From: Sandaracinaceae bacterium
GTDB lineage: Bacteria; Myxococcota_A; Polyangia; Polyangiales; Houyiibacteriaceae
DNA length: 9,683 nt
Assembly: GCA_012514415.1 (NCBI GenBank)
Contig: JAAZAH010000241.1
Coordinates: forward strand, 1-9,683
Direction: 5' to 3'
The notes below the pieces were generated by a model. The model had not been told where the DNA came from. It was given only the letters and a program-made list of their open reading frames with translations, and ran no database searches. This document shows positions 1-6,332 of this stretch, one piece after another. A program made the translations under genes and the position numbers. How positions within the stretch are numbered: the stretch's first letter is position 1; every line of letters begins with the position of its first letter.

Positions 1-528
1 AAGCTCAAGACGCGCGCCACGATAATCGCGCGCGTCGAGGTAAAGGCGCGCAAGCCGCACACGAAGGTCCGCAAAGGTGGGACAGAGCAGCACGCCTTTT
101 CGAAGCTCGTGCATCGCCTCGGCGAGGAGCCCCGCCTCTTTATAGGCATCGGAGAGCGCCGCGTGAAGGTTCGCGAGGCGCCCCTTGATGTGGACGTCGA
201 GCCCGCCCTCTTCTTCCTCGCGGCTTCGAAGAATGTCCTGGTAAAGGCGCCGCGCGTCCTCATATCGACCGAGATCGTTGTAGGTGACGACGAGGTTGAG
301 CGCGGCCTCGGTATAATTGGGGTTGAGCTCGAGCGCGTTTTCAAAAGCCTCCATCGCCGCTTCGAAATCCCCTCGATCGTGACGAATCACTCCGAGCATT
401 TGGAAGATATCCGCGTATTTTGCGCCGACGTCCACGGCGCGCTGTAGGCGAGGCTCCGCCTTATCGAACTCTCGCTTCTCGAAATACTCCCGGCCGAGCG
501 CGAGGTTTTGCCGGATCTCTTCGTTCAT
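1..528 (-). CDS. TPR-repeat protein, C-terminus beyond window edge
   Basis: An open frame of 176 codons runs on the minus strand from ATG at 528 to the left edge without a stop, so the protein is partial. It starts MNEEIRQNLALGREYFEKRE and has no signal peptide. At least three to four tetratricopeptide-like helical pairs are visible, for example FDKAEPRLQRAVDVGAKYAD, FEAAMEAFENALELNPNYTE and YEDARRLYQDILRS, with the usual small/aromatic/Pro-at-repeat-end pattern. TPR domains are protein-protein scaffolds; no catalytic motif is seen. It begins 19 bp after the bamD stop, so it is probably the third gene of the same operon. The ribosome binding site is poor, only a G-rich GGGGGG three bases before ATG. 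A role in envelope assembly is inferred from the neighbours only. Confidence 0.85.
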   Translation of the reverse strand, partial: MNEEIRQNLALGREYFEKREFDKAEPRLQRAVDVGAKYADIFQMLGVIRHDRGDFEAAMEAFENALELNPNYTEAALNLVVTYNDLGRYEDARRLYQDILRSREEEEGGLDVHIKGRLANLHAALSDAYKEAGLLAEAMHELRKGVLLCPTFADLRVRLARLYLDARDYRGARLEL

Positions 529-547
529 ACGCCCCCCAAGAAGAGGC

Positions 548-1411
548 TCAGGGGCGCTCGGCCTTCTCCTTGGGTAAGGAGCGGAGCTCTCTCGCTGCTT
601 CCTCGGCCTCCTCGCTCTCACCATAGGTGGCGATCAGGATCTCGAAGGAGCTCTGAGCGTCATCGAACCTCTTCATCTTCCTATAGATACGCCCTAGGCG
701 GAGTAAGGCTTCCGCTTCTTTTCCGCTCCCTTGGTAGTGGCGGAGGAGATAGTCGAGCCGACGCGCTGCGGCATCGTATTGCTTGGCGCGTTCATAAAAA
801 TTGGAGACGTAGAGTTCGTGATTCGCGAGGATGGTGAGAGCTTTCTTCGCCATCTCGCTCGCCTCCTCGATCCGCTCATCGTCCGGATGACGGCGGATGA
901 AATCGGAGACGGCGTCCACGGTCTCCCGCGCCGGTGAGAGCTCTCGCTCATGCGAGGGTGGCGCGAGAAACCAATCATTCGGGATCTGCTCGAAATGACC
1001 TTTTGCGATCATGAAGCGCGCATAAGGCACCTCGCGATGCGAGGGTCGAAAGCGGATGAAGGTCTTGAAGGTCTCGATCGCCTCGGCGTGCTGCTTCTGC
1101 ATCAGCTGACAGTCACCGATCCGAAGCTCTGAGAGCGCAGCGAAACGGCTGAAAGGATGCTCGCGCCGGATCGCGCGAAAGAGGGGATCGGCGCCCATGC
1201 AGTCTTCGCGGAAGAATCGGAGCAACGCCTGCTCGTACGCCTCGCGCGCATCCTCGGCGCTAATCTTGGGCTGGGCCGAGGTCGAGACCGTGCTTCCCGC
1301 GCATCCTCCGAGCGCGAGCACCGCGAAAAGCGTGAAAAGCGGCGCGGTGCGGCGTGTCACCCGAGCGAGCATCCGATAAAAAGCGTTGGTTTGGAGGCAG
1401 CGAGAATACAT
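548..1411 (-). CDS. bamD: BamD-like outer-membrane assembly lipoprotein
   Basis: This 287-residue protein matches BamD (YfiO/ComL), the TPR lipoprotein that works with BamA to insert beta-barrels into the outer membrane from its periplasmic face. A basic N-region and hydrophobic stretch (about residues 22-36) lead to a lipobox, LGGC, with Cys37 as the lipidated residue. TPR-like repeats follow: about 55-90 (pairing with HPFSRFAALSELRIGDCQLM), 103-140 (AIETFKTFIRFRPSHREVPY), 162-225 (the BamD-typical FIRRHPD then LANHELYVSNFYERAKQYDA) and 230-265. It is slightly longer than the E. coli protein (about 245 residues). I keep ATG 1411 rather than the internal ATG at 1372 because only the former has a strong Shine-Dalgarno, AGGAGG, seven bases upstream; the cost is an unusually long N-region. 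It lies between two TPR genes on the same strand. No other BAM subunit is in view. Confidence 0.88.
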   Translation of the reverse strand: MYSRCLQTNAFYRMLARVTRRTAPLFTLFAVLALGGCAGSTVSTSAQPKISAEDAREAYEQALLRFFREDCMGADPLFRAIRREHPFSRFAALSELRIGDCQLMQKQHAEAIETFKTFIRFRPSHREVPYARFMIAKGHFEQIPNDWFLAPPSHERELSPARETVDAVSDFIRRHPDDERIEEASEMAKKALTILANHELYVSNFYERAKQYDAAARRLDYLLRHYQGSGKEAEALLRLGRIYRKMKRFDDAQSSFEILIATYGESEEAEEAARELRSLPKEKAERP

Positions 1412-1418
1412 CGGCGAA

Positions 1419-1424
1419 CCTCCT
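1419..1424 (-). promoter_or_regulatory. Shine-Dalgarno of bamD
   Basis: The minus strand reads AGGAGG, a perfect anti-16S match, seven bases before ATG 1411. It decides the bamD start, since the internal ATG at 1372 has no such site. It is the strongest ribosome binding site in the window. Confidence 0.85.
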
Positions 1425-1459
1425 ACTAACGGAAGTGGAGGCGTTTGGAAAGCCGCCGC

Positions 1460-2749
1460 TCAATCAAGTGCCGAGACCGCTCGCTCAAGGGCTGCGCGAT
1501 CGAGCGGTCCTTTGCCCTTACGCGCGCGCTCATAATACTCTCTAGCCTCAGCCTTTTTTCCGCGCTTTGCGAGCGCGTCCCCATAAAGCATCAAGAGCCT
1601 CGCGCTTTCGGGTTCCTGCTCTCGTGCGCGATCAAGATAGGCGAGCGCGAAGGTCGGCCGACCATTTTCGATGCAGAGGGCGGCCGCTTCGAGGAGGGGG
1701 AGGATGTTGGCGCGATCCAGATCCGCCGCCCTTCGGTACGCTTCGAGCGCGTCTTCGATCTCACCGTGACGCGCGGCAATCCGCGCAAGTTCGAGGTGAG
1801 CTCGCGCGATGGTCGGCGCAAGTTCGAGCGCGCGCGAGAGGGCCTCGCGAGCTTCGGCATCACGAGAAGTCGCCGAGAGCGCAAGTCCCCGACCAAGATG
1901 CGCCAAGGCCGCATAGGGATCGAGCTTAAGCGCCGCATCGAAGCGTTTGATCGCATCACCAAACCGCCGCTCCTCGAGGTCGAGTTGGGCGAGCGCGATG
2001 AGCGCCTCGGGCCATTTGGCGCGCGCTTGATTGGCGCGTTCCAGCGCGTTTCTCGCAGCGAGCCCCGAAGAAAGTCGACCGAGCGCGAGCAGAAGCTCGG
2101 GGTAGAGCTCCCCTTCTCCGCTCACCTCGCTCAGGATTTTTCGCGCTTCGGTTTTTCTCCCCGCCGCTTCGTAAAGGAGGCCAAGCCCAATCGTCGGGCG
2201 AGGATCGTCTGGGGCAAGCCGCGCCGCTTCGCGATACTCGGCCTCGGCCTCTTCGAACTGCATCCGCTGCCGCATCGCCTCAGCGCGGGCCAATCGGATG
2301 TCGAAGCGTTCGGGCGCTTCGCGAATAAGCGCATCGAGCTCTTCAAACGCGCGGGCCGATCGTTGAAGCGCGAGAAAGCCTTCGGCGACGCAGAGCCGCG
2401 TTTCGATGGCGCGCGCGTCGATCCGCTGGAGCTTCGCGCAGGCGCGACGGGCATTCCTCAGATCACCCCGGGCAAAGACGATCCTCGCTTCGGCGAGGAG
2501 AAGCGCGAGCGAACGAGGAGCGCGTCGGAGGGCCCGGCTCACGACCGCTTGGGCTTCGCCAAATTCGGCGGCGCGGATGAGAGCCTCAACGTAGGTGATC
2601 TGGAGATTCAAATCGTTTGGCGCATCGAGCGCCGCGCGTGCGAGCGCCTCGCGCTTGGACAAGGAAGCGGCCTCCGAGATCGGCAAGGCGCTAAAGAATA
2701 GGCACGACGCCAACCCGAGCACGCCCCATCGGCTCCATCGATTCATCAT
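1460..2749 (-). CDS. Exported multi-TPR protein
   Basis: A 429-residue protein built almost wholly of tetratricopeptide repeats. The N-terminus MMNRWSRWGVLGLASC then LFFSALPISEA is a signal sequence. Cleavage by signal peptidase I after SEA (residue 27) is the simplest reading; LASC (Cys16) resembles a lipobox but the hydrophobic run continues past it, so lipidation is less likely. About ten TPR-like helical pairs cover residues 30-425, with good examples at 165-182 (FEEAEAEYREAARLAPDD), 263-280 (FGDAIKRFDAALKLDPYA), 297-315 (AEAREALSRALELAPTI) and 330-347 (IEDALEAYRRAADLDRAN). No enzymatic motif is seen, so a periplasmic scaffold is inferred. It is the first gene of the probable TPR-bamD-TPR operon, 48 bp before bamD. 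A GAGGAG lies 12 bases before ATG 2749 (a second ATG is at 2746), which is rather far for a ribosome binding site. Confidence 0.85.
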   Translation of the reverse strand: MMNRWSRWGVLGLASCLFFSALPISEAASLSKREALARAALDAPNDLNLQITYVEALIRAAEFGEAQAVVSRALRRAPRSLALLLAEARIVFARGDLRNARRACAKLQRIDARAIETRLCVAEGFLALQRSARAFEELDALIREAPERFDIRLARAEAMRQRMQFEEAEAEYREAARLAPDDPRPTIGLGLLYEAAGRKTEARKILSEVSGEGELYPELLLALGRLSSGLAARNALERANQARAKWPEALIALAQLDLEERRFGDAIKRFDAALKLDPYAALAHLGRGLALSATSRDAEAREALSRALELAPTIARAHLELARIAARHGEIEDALEAYRRAADLDRANILPLLEAAALCIENGRPTFALAYLDRAREQEPESARLLMLYGDALAKRGKKAEAREYYERARKGKGPLDRAALERAVSALD

Positions 2750-2791
2750 CTCTACTCGAAGCTCCTCAAATTGAGTCTAACCCACTCTACC

Positions 2792-2817
2792 CGCTTCGCA
2801 CCCCTTTTACCGAAGCG
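2792..2817. repeat. Inverted repeat in leader of the TPR-bamD operon
   Basis: CGCTTCG (2792-2798) and CGAAGCG (2811-2817) are perfect 7-bp inverted arms separated by 12 bases. The repeat sits 42 bp upstream of the TPR gene start at 2749, where a promoter or 5' leader is expected. It could be an operator or an mRNA hairpin. No T-run follows it on either strand, so it is not a standard terminator. Confidence 0.45.
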
Positions 2818-2894
2818 CAAGCCTCAACGGAAAGTTTTGATGCAAACAGAATGCTCCCCTGGGGCGAGGGGGGCAAAAGAGCGGCGCCTCGGAG

Positions 2895-2925
2895 AAAAAC
2901 CAACGAGCGTGCGGAAACTCGTCGG
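2895..2925 (-). terminator. Rho-independent terminator after the SDR gene
   Basis: On the minus strand, 12 bases after the TGA of the SDR gene, CCGACGAG and CTCGTTGG form an 8-bp stem with one G-T wobble and a 10-base loop. TTTTT follows directly (plus coordinates: stem 2918-2925 and 2900-2907, T-tract 2895-2899). This is a textbook intrinsic terminator. It separates the redox cluster from the TPR-bamD operon transcribed in the same direction. Confidence 0.85.
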
Positions 2926-2937
2926 TCCGTTGAACGC

Positions 2938-4032
2938 TCAGATCATGGCCGAGGACGAGATGTCGGGATTCGCCCGCACAAAATCGGTCATTCGCGCGAG
3001 GAGCTCGGCCGGTGGCGCTGGATGAATGCCCGTTCCCGCGAGATCGGTCTCGGCGACATGCGCCGTATAGAAGGTCGGGTGGACAAAATAATCGAGGACT
3101 TCACCCGGCATCCCAAAGGCGTTCGAGAGGGAGGGATAACGGTTCAACGCCCATCGGCCAAAGCCCTCGGGGAGCTTCACCGGGATGAGACGTTTCCCTG
3201 TCGTCTTGGAGAGGATGTCCATCAATTCCGCGATCGTTGCAGGCTCCGACGAGGCCAGCTGATAGGTCTTCCCAAGCGATCCCTTGAGGCCGCTTAGATG
3301 CGCGATCGCATCGACCACATAATCGCGAGGCACGATGTTCAGGCGCGTCCGCGTCGGATCGCCAGTCGAAGGAGCGAGGGCGAAGCTGGTCCGCTGTTTC
3401 AGCAAGTAACGGATCACGAAATAGGGCCCGTCGTATTTCTGCGTGGCGCCGGTTTTGCTATCGCCGACGACGATGGAGGGGCGATAGATCGAGGTCGGCA
3501 TGCCCTCTTCCATCGCTTTGCGCACCAGCACCTCAGCGAGGAATTTGGTCTCCTCGTAGTAGTTATTGAAGCGCTGCCCGACATCGAGATCCTCCTCGCG
3601 GAAGATGCCCGGATGCTTGCCGCTCACATAGCAAGTGCTCACATATTGATGGCGCTCGAGCTTCTCACAGCGACGGGCAAAATCGAGGAGGTGGCGCGTG
3701 CCATCCACATTGATCGCCATGCCAACCTCGCGCTTGACGGCGAGATCGTAGACGGCAGCGAGGTGATAAATCTCGCTCACGCCTTTTGCGATCGAATCGC
3801 GCTCGCTCCCAAGCCCGAGATCCTTTCTCGTCAGATCGCCCTCGATGAGCTCGATCCGCCCCTTGAGCGACGGCTCTTTCGCGGCGAGCTCGTTGACGGC
3901 ATCCTCCGCCACGCGCTTGAACTTGGATTGGACGAGGCATAGCGCGCGCGTCTCACTGCTTCGAGCGAGCACACGAGGGAGAAGCTCTCGACCGAGGAAG
4001 CCGGGAAATCCCGTAAAGAAGATCGTCGTCAT
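2938..4032 (-). CDS. Extended SDR, acyl/thioester reductase-like
   Basis: A 364-residue NAD(P)-binding oxidoreductase of the extended short-chain dehydrogenase superfamily. The Rossmann start is TGFPGFLG (residues 7-14), followed by GDLT (65-68), HLAA (90-93), STCYVSG (132-138), the catalytic YxxxK as Y159-E-E-T-K163, and RPSIVVGDS (184-192). TGFPGFLG and the YEETK site resemble the NAD_binding_4 group, which includes fatty acyl-CoA reductases and thioester-reductase domains, so reduction of an acyl thioester or a related lipid carbonyl is plausible. Epimerase or steroid dehydrogenase-like activity cannot be excluded. There is no signal peptide, so it should be cytoplasmic. The start is firm because the Rossmann strand begins at residue 3. 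It follows the diiron gene by 39 bp and is probably cotranscribed with it, yet there is no Shine-Dalgarno before its ATG. A strong terminator follows. Confidence 0.85.
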   Translation of the reverse strand: MTTIFFTGFPGFLGRELLPRVLARSSETRALCLVQSKFKRVAEDAVNELAAKEPSLKGRIELIEGDLTRKDLGLGSERDSIAKGVSEIYHLAAVYDLAVKREVGMAINVDGTRHLLDFARRCEKLERHQYVSTCYVSGKHPGIFREEDLDVGQRFNNYYEETKFLAEVLVRKAMEEGMPTSIYRPSIVVGDSKTGATQKYDGPYFVIRYLLKQRTSFALAPSTGDPTRTRLNIVPRDYVVDAIAHLSGLKGSLGKTYQLASSEPATIAELMDILSKTTGKRLIPVKLPEGFGRWALNRYPSLSNAFGMPGEVLDYFVHPTFYTAHVAETDLAGTGIHPAPPAELLARMTDFVRANPDISSSAMI

Positions 4033-4038
4033 GATGTC

Positions 4039-4062
4039 GTGCTAGCACCGCGCCACGCGCGG
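4039..4062. repeat. Adjoining palindrome and GC hairpin between diiron and SDR genes
   Basis: GTGCTAGCAC (4039-4048) is a perfect 10-bp palindrome. It is joined directly to CCGCGC-CAC-GCGCGG (4048-4062), a 6-bp stem with a 3-base loop. Together they fill much of the 39-bp gap before the SDR start at 4032. There is no T-run, so termination is unlikely. Possible roles are an mRNA processing or stability hairpin, or a control on SDR translation. Confidence 0.4.
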
Positions 4063-4071
4063 GAAAAGGCA

Positions 4072-5013
4072 TTATGCGAGCTTGGCCTCCACGCGCCCAG
4101 GTTGGGTGCGCTGGCGGATGGCGCGTTTTTCGAGGAGCGAGGGATCGAGCATTTGCGCGGGGAGGCCGATCATGTGCGCGAAGCGATCGGCGATCTTCTT
4201 CGTCGGCCGATAGGATGCGAGCCTCTGCGTGCGGAGGATCGTTGCAGGGAGCGGCCTCTTACTCACATTCGGGCGCTCGATGAGATTTTGATAGCGCGAG
4301 AAGGCCTCGAGGATGCGCTCGCCCTCTGGATCGATCTCGGACATTGGATCGAGGAAGATCGCCTTTAGGAAGGGGCGCGCGTGGCGCATGGTCTGGCCAA
4401 AGGCGTACCAAGCTGCGAGCTCATCGCGGAGGGACTTTTTGGGCTGTCGTGCGAGTTCTTCTTGGTATGCGTCCGAGGCGTAATATTCGGTCATGTAAAA
4501 ATCCATCGCGATATGGCGGGATTCGTCGCGGTTGATCCTCGTCATGACCTCACTCGACATCGGATCGTCCACGAAGCAATCGATCGAGCGGAGAAGCGCC
4601 ACATCGAGCAGAAGCTCGCCGACCGTCACGTAAACCGTCGCCACTTCGGCCGAAAGATGCCGAAGCGCGTTGATGAAATGATAGGCGAAGTGGTGAAGTG
4701 ATTCGCTCTGGCGGTACACGCGGTATTTGTTGACGTTGTAGTGCTCCGCAAGGAGCTCGGCTGCGCGCGCATGGCGAAGCTCATCGTCGACGAAGGTCTT
4801 GAAGATGGCCTTCAGCCGAGGATCCTTTGCTCTTGCCGCTTGTTCCTCGAAGAGCGCCGCAGCGATGCGCTCGATCCCTGCCATGTCCGTGAAGTACTGG
4901 ACGACCTCCTCCTCCTTCTTTCGGCTCATCGGAGGTGGCGTGCGATCCCAATCCAGCTCTGAGATCCGCCACTGTCCAGCGAGGCATTTTTCAAGCATTC
5001 GATCGAGATCCAT
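4072..5013 (-). CDS. Ferritin-like diiron protein, probable oxygenase or oxidase
   Basis: A 313-residue, mainly helical protein with a complete carboxylate-bridged diiron signature: E48, then E78xxH81 (DDELRHA), E133 (VTVGELL) and E164xxH167 (RDESRHIAMD). The spacings of 30, 55 and 31 residues fit the four-helix bundle of the ferritin/ribonucleotide-reductase/acyl-ACP-desaturase superfamily. These enzymes activate O2 to oxidise or desaturate an organic substrate. The extra His of AurF-type N-oxygenases four residues before the last Glu is missing (Ile160), so AurF chemistry is not assumed. No signal peptide is seen. A TTG at 5034 could extend the frame by seven codons, but ATG 5013 has AAAGGA seven bases upstream and is preferred. 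It is the first gene of the minus arm of the divergent cluster, followed by the SDR gene. Family fairly sure; substrate unknown. Confidence 0.82.
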   Translation of the reverse strand: MDLDRMLEKCLAGQWRISELDWDRTPPPMSRKKEEEVVQYFTDMAGIERIAAALFEEQAARAKDPRLKAIFKTFVDDELRHARAAELLAEHYNVNKYRVYRQSESLHHFAYHFINALRHLSAEVATVYVTVGELLLDVALLRSIDCFVDDPMSSEVMTRINRDESRHIAMDFYMTEYYASDAYQEELARQPKKSLRDELAAWYAFGQTMRHARPFLKAIFLDPMSEIDPEGERILEAFSRYQNLIERPNVSKRPLPATILRTQRLASYRPTKKIADRFAHMIGLPAQMLDPSLLEKRAIRQRTQPGRVEAKLA

Positions 5014-5020
5014 CGGTACG

Positions 5021-5026
5021 TCCTTT
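5021..5026 (-). promoter_or_regulatory. Shine-Dalgarno choosing the diiron start
   Basis: The minus strand reads AAAGGA seven bases before ATG 5013. The upstream TTG at 5034 has only a GGAG that lies two bases away, too close to serve. This favours a 313-residue product. Confidence 0.65.
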
Positions 5027-5050
5027 CGAGCCAATCTCCGTCAAATCATC

Positions 5051-5077
5051 TTGAATATATCATACGAAGTGTATTAT
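5051..5077 (+). promoter_or_regulatory. Candidate promoter for the DUF2236-tetR arm
   Basis: TTGAAT (5051-5056) resembles a -35 box and TATTAT (5072-5077) a -10 box, with a 15-bp spacer that is short of the 17-bp optimum. The region is conspicuously AT-rich against the GC-rich genes around it, and the -10 lies 16 bp before the ATG at 5094, giving a very short leader. Sigma-70-like assignment by eye only. Confidence 0.45.
5059..5077. promoter_or_regulatory. Candidate TetR operator in the divergent promoter
   Basis: ATCATAC (5059-5065) and GTATTAT (5071-5077) form an inverted repeat with 7-bp half sites, six of seven positions symmetric, around a 5-bp centre (GAAGT). The site overlaps the candidate -10 boxes of both divergent promoters, so a bound dimer would block both arms at once. 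The TetR gene at 6333 is the obvious candidate ligand. The binding itself is inferred. Confidence 0.55.
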
Positions 5078-5088
5078 TGAGAAGTCCA
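5059..5088 (-). promoter_or_regulatory. Candidate promoter for the diiron-SDR arm
   Basis: On the minus strand TGGACT (5088-5083) matches four of six -35 bases and TATGAT (5064-5059) five of six -10 bases, with an 18-bp spacer. The -10 coincides with one half of the palindrome at 5059-5077. Transcription would start around 5052 and give a leader of roughly 40 bases to ATG 5013. Confidence 0.45.
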
Positions 5089-5093
5089 AACTC

Positions 5094-6278
5094 ATGAGTC
5101 AGCAAATCCCGATGCACATCATCCCGCGGCGAGATCAGCTCGCCTATGTCGACCCCTATACCGAGGAGCGTTTGAGCGCGTGGCGCCGAAAGGGCGATCC
5201 GTTGAGCGACGCGGTGATCGAGCAGATCGCGCAAAAAGGCTCGCTCCAACAGGTTCACAATCTCCTCGGCGAGGTAGAGAAACTCGCCGCAGCCGGAAAC
5301 CCCGAGGCGCGCGCCTTCTTGGATTTTTATCGCGACGTCCCCGCATGGGTGGATTTCGACTCGATGCGGAAGGGGCAAGAACTGCTCGCCGCCTTCCCCT
5401 TCCAGATGGGCCTTTCGCTCTTCAGCGGGAGCCTCTGCGGCGGCGCTGTCTTCACGAAGATGGCGCTGATCACTTCGATGACGGGAATGCTGAGTGGCGA
5501 CTCGACCCGGCGGCTCACCGAGACGACCAAAATGGTCGTGAGCATGGCGTTCCCCGAAGCCATCCGCCCGGGTGGGAGCGCCTACGAGCTGCTCATTCGC
5601 GTTCGTCTCCTCCACTCCGCCATTCGCCGAAGCCTCGTCGAAAGCGGGCGCTTCAAGCATCCGACCGAGGTGCCCATCAACCAGCACGATCTCGCCATCA
5701 CGCTTGGACTCTTCGGATACCTCAACATCCGAAGCCTCGGACGCCTCGGCGTCACCCTTCGCGATGAGGACGTGGAGTCCTACATTCATATGTGGCGCTA
5801 TGGCGGCTACCTCCTCGGCATCGAAGACGAGCTCCTCCCCGACTCCATCCACGATCAACAGGCCTTCTTCCTCGCCTCGCTCAAACATCAGGCTCAGCCT
5901 GAAAAGCTCAGCCCTGCAACAAAGCTCGTCCTCGATAATGTGGCGCGCACCTTTTCGGGCGGAGAAACCATCGTCTACCCGCACGTCCGTCAGTTTCTCC
6001 ATCAGAGCTGCCGCTACCTCTCAGGGAATGAATACGTGACCGGGATGCAGATTGAGGATCTCGGCGACAATTATTGGGCGCTTCGGCTCCTCCGCGGCGT
6101 CGGTCGCGTCCAATCGGCGGTTTATCTCGCATCCCCCCTCGCAGCGAGTGTGCTCTATCGCATCGGACGCGCAAACTACGCGGAGTTTTTACGTAGAGCG
6201 GATAAAAATCGTGATAAAAAGGGAGAGTATCGCGTCCGCTTTGTTGAGGGGCATGCGAGCGCGCCAAGCCCAGCCTAG
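5094..6278 (+). CDS. MpaB/Lcp-type (DUF2236) heme oxygenase family protein
   Basis: A 394-residue member of the DUF2236 family (MpaB / latex-clearing-protein catalytic domain), heme-b proteins that oxidatively cleave or modify isoprenoid and lipid substrates. Family marks are R140LTET144, RVRLLHSAIRR with H174 as probable axial heme ligand, INQHDLAITLGLFGYLNIRS (196-214) and WRYGGYLLGI (234-243). The R140-T144-H174 spacing equals that of Arg164-Thr168-His198 recalled for Streptomyces Lcp. The position of the Lcp distal Lys167 holds E143 instead, so rubber cleavage is not assumed. There is no Sec or Tat signal peptide, unlike secreted Lcp, so it should act in the cytoplasm. It heads the plus arm of the divergent cluster, with only a weak GAGAAG about 10 bases before ATG, and tetR follows by 54 bp. 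Confidence 0.85.
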   Translation: MSQQIPMHIIPRRDQLAYVDPYTEERLSAWRRKGDPLSDAVIEQIAQKGSLQQVHNLLGEVEKLAAAGNPEARAFLDFYRDVPAWVDFDSMRKGQELLAAFPFQMGLSLFSGSLCGGAVFTKMALITSMTGMLSGDSTRRLTETTKMVVSMAFPEAIRPGGSAYELLIRVRLLHSAIRRSLVESGRFKHPTEVPINQHDLAITLGLFGYLNIRSLGRLGVTLRDEDVESYIHMWRYGGYLLGIEDELLPDSIHDQQAFFLASLKHQAQPEKLSPATKLVLDNVARTFSGGETIVYPHVRQFLHQSCRYLSGNEYVTGMQIEDLGDNYWALRLLRGVGRVQSAVYLASPLAASVLYRIGRANYAEFLRRADKNRDKKGEYRVRFVEGHASAPSPA

Positions 6279-6332
6279 GACCGCGCCGCGCTCGCTCCCG
6301 CGTTGGCATGGCGGGCGAAATCATCCCACATC

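Noticed and set aside
1445..2701. 418-codon open frame on the plus strand opposite the exported TPR gene
   Set aside because: Its translation is Arg-rich, without domains or repeats, and it lies wholly antisense to a gene with a signal peptide and clear TPRs. Long antisense frames are common in GC-rich coding DNA.
2853..2874. GCTCCCC / GGGGGGC hairpin in the 2750-2937 gap as a second terminator
   Set aside because: It has a wobble in the stem and no uninterrupted T-run on either side; the terminator at 2895-2925 already accounts for the SDR gene.
5046..6002. 318-codon open frame on the minus strand opposite the DUF2236 gene
   Set aside because: It is antisense to a gene with recognised family motifs, has no fold signature, and would run through the divergent promoter.
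6279..6332. Terminator or promoter between the DUF2236 gene and tetR
   Set aside because: No stem followed by T-run and no -10/-35 pair is visible; cotranscription is simpler.
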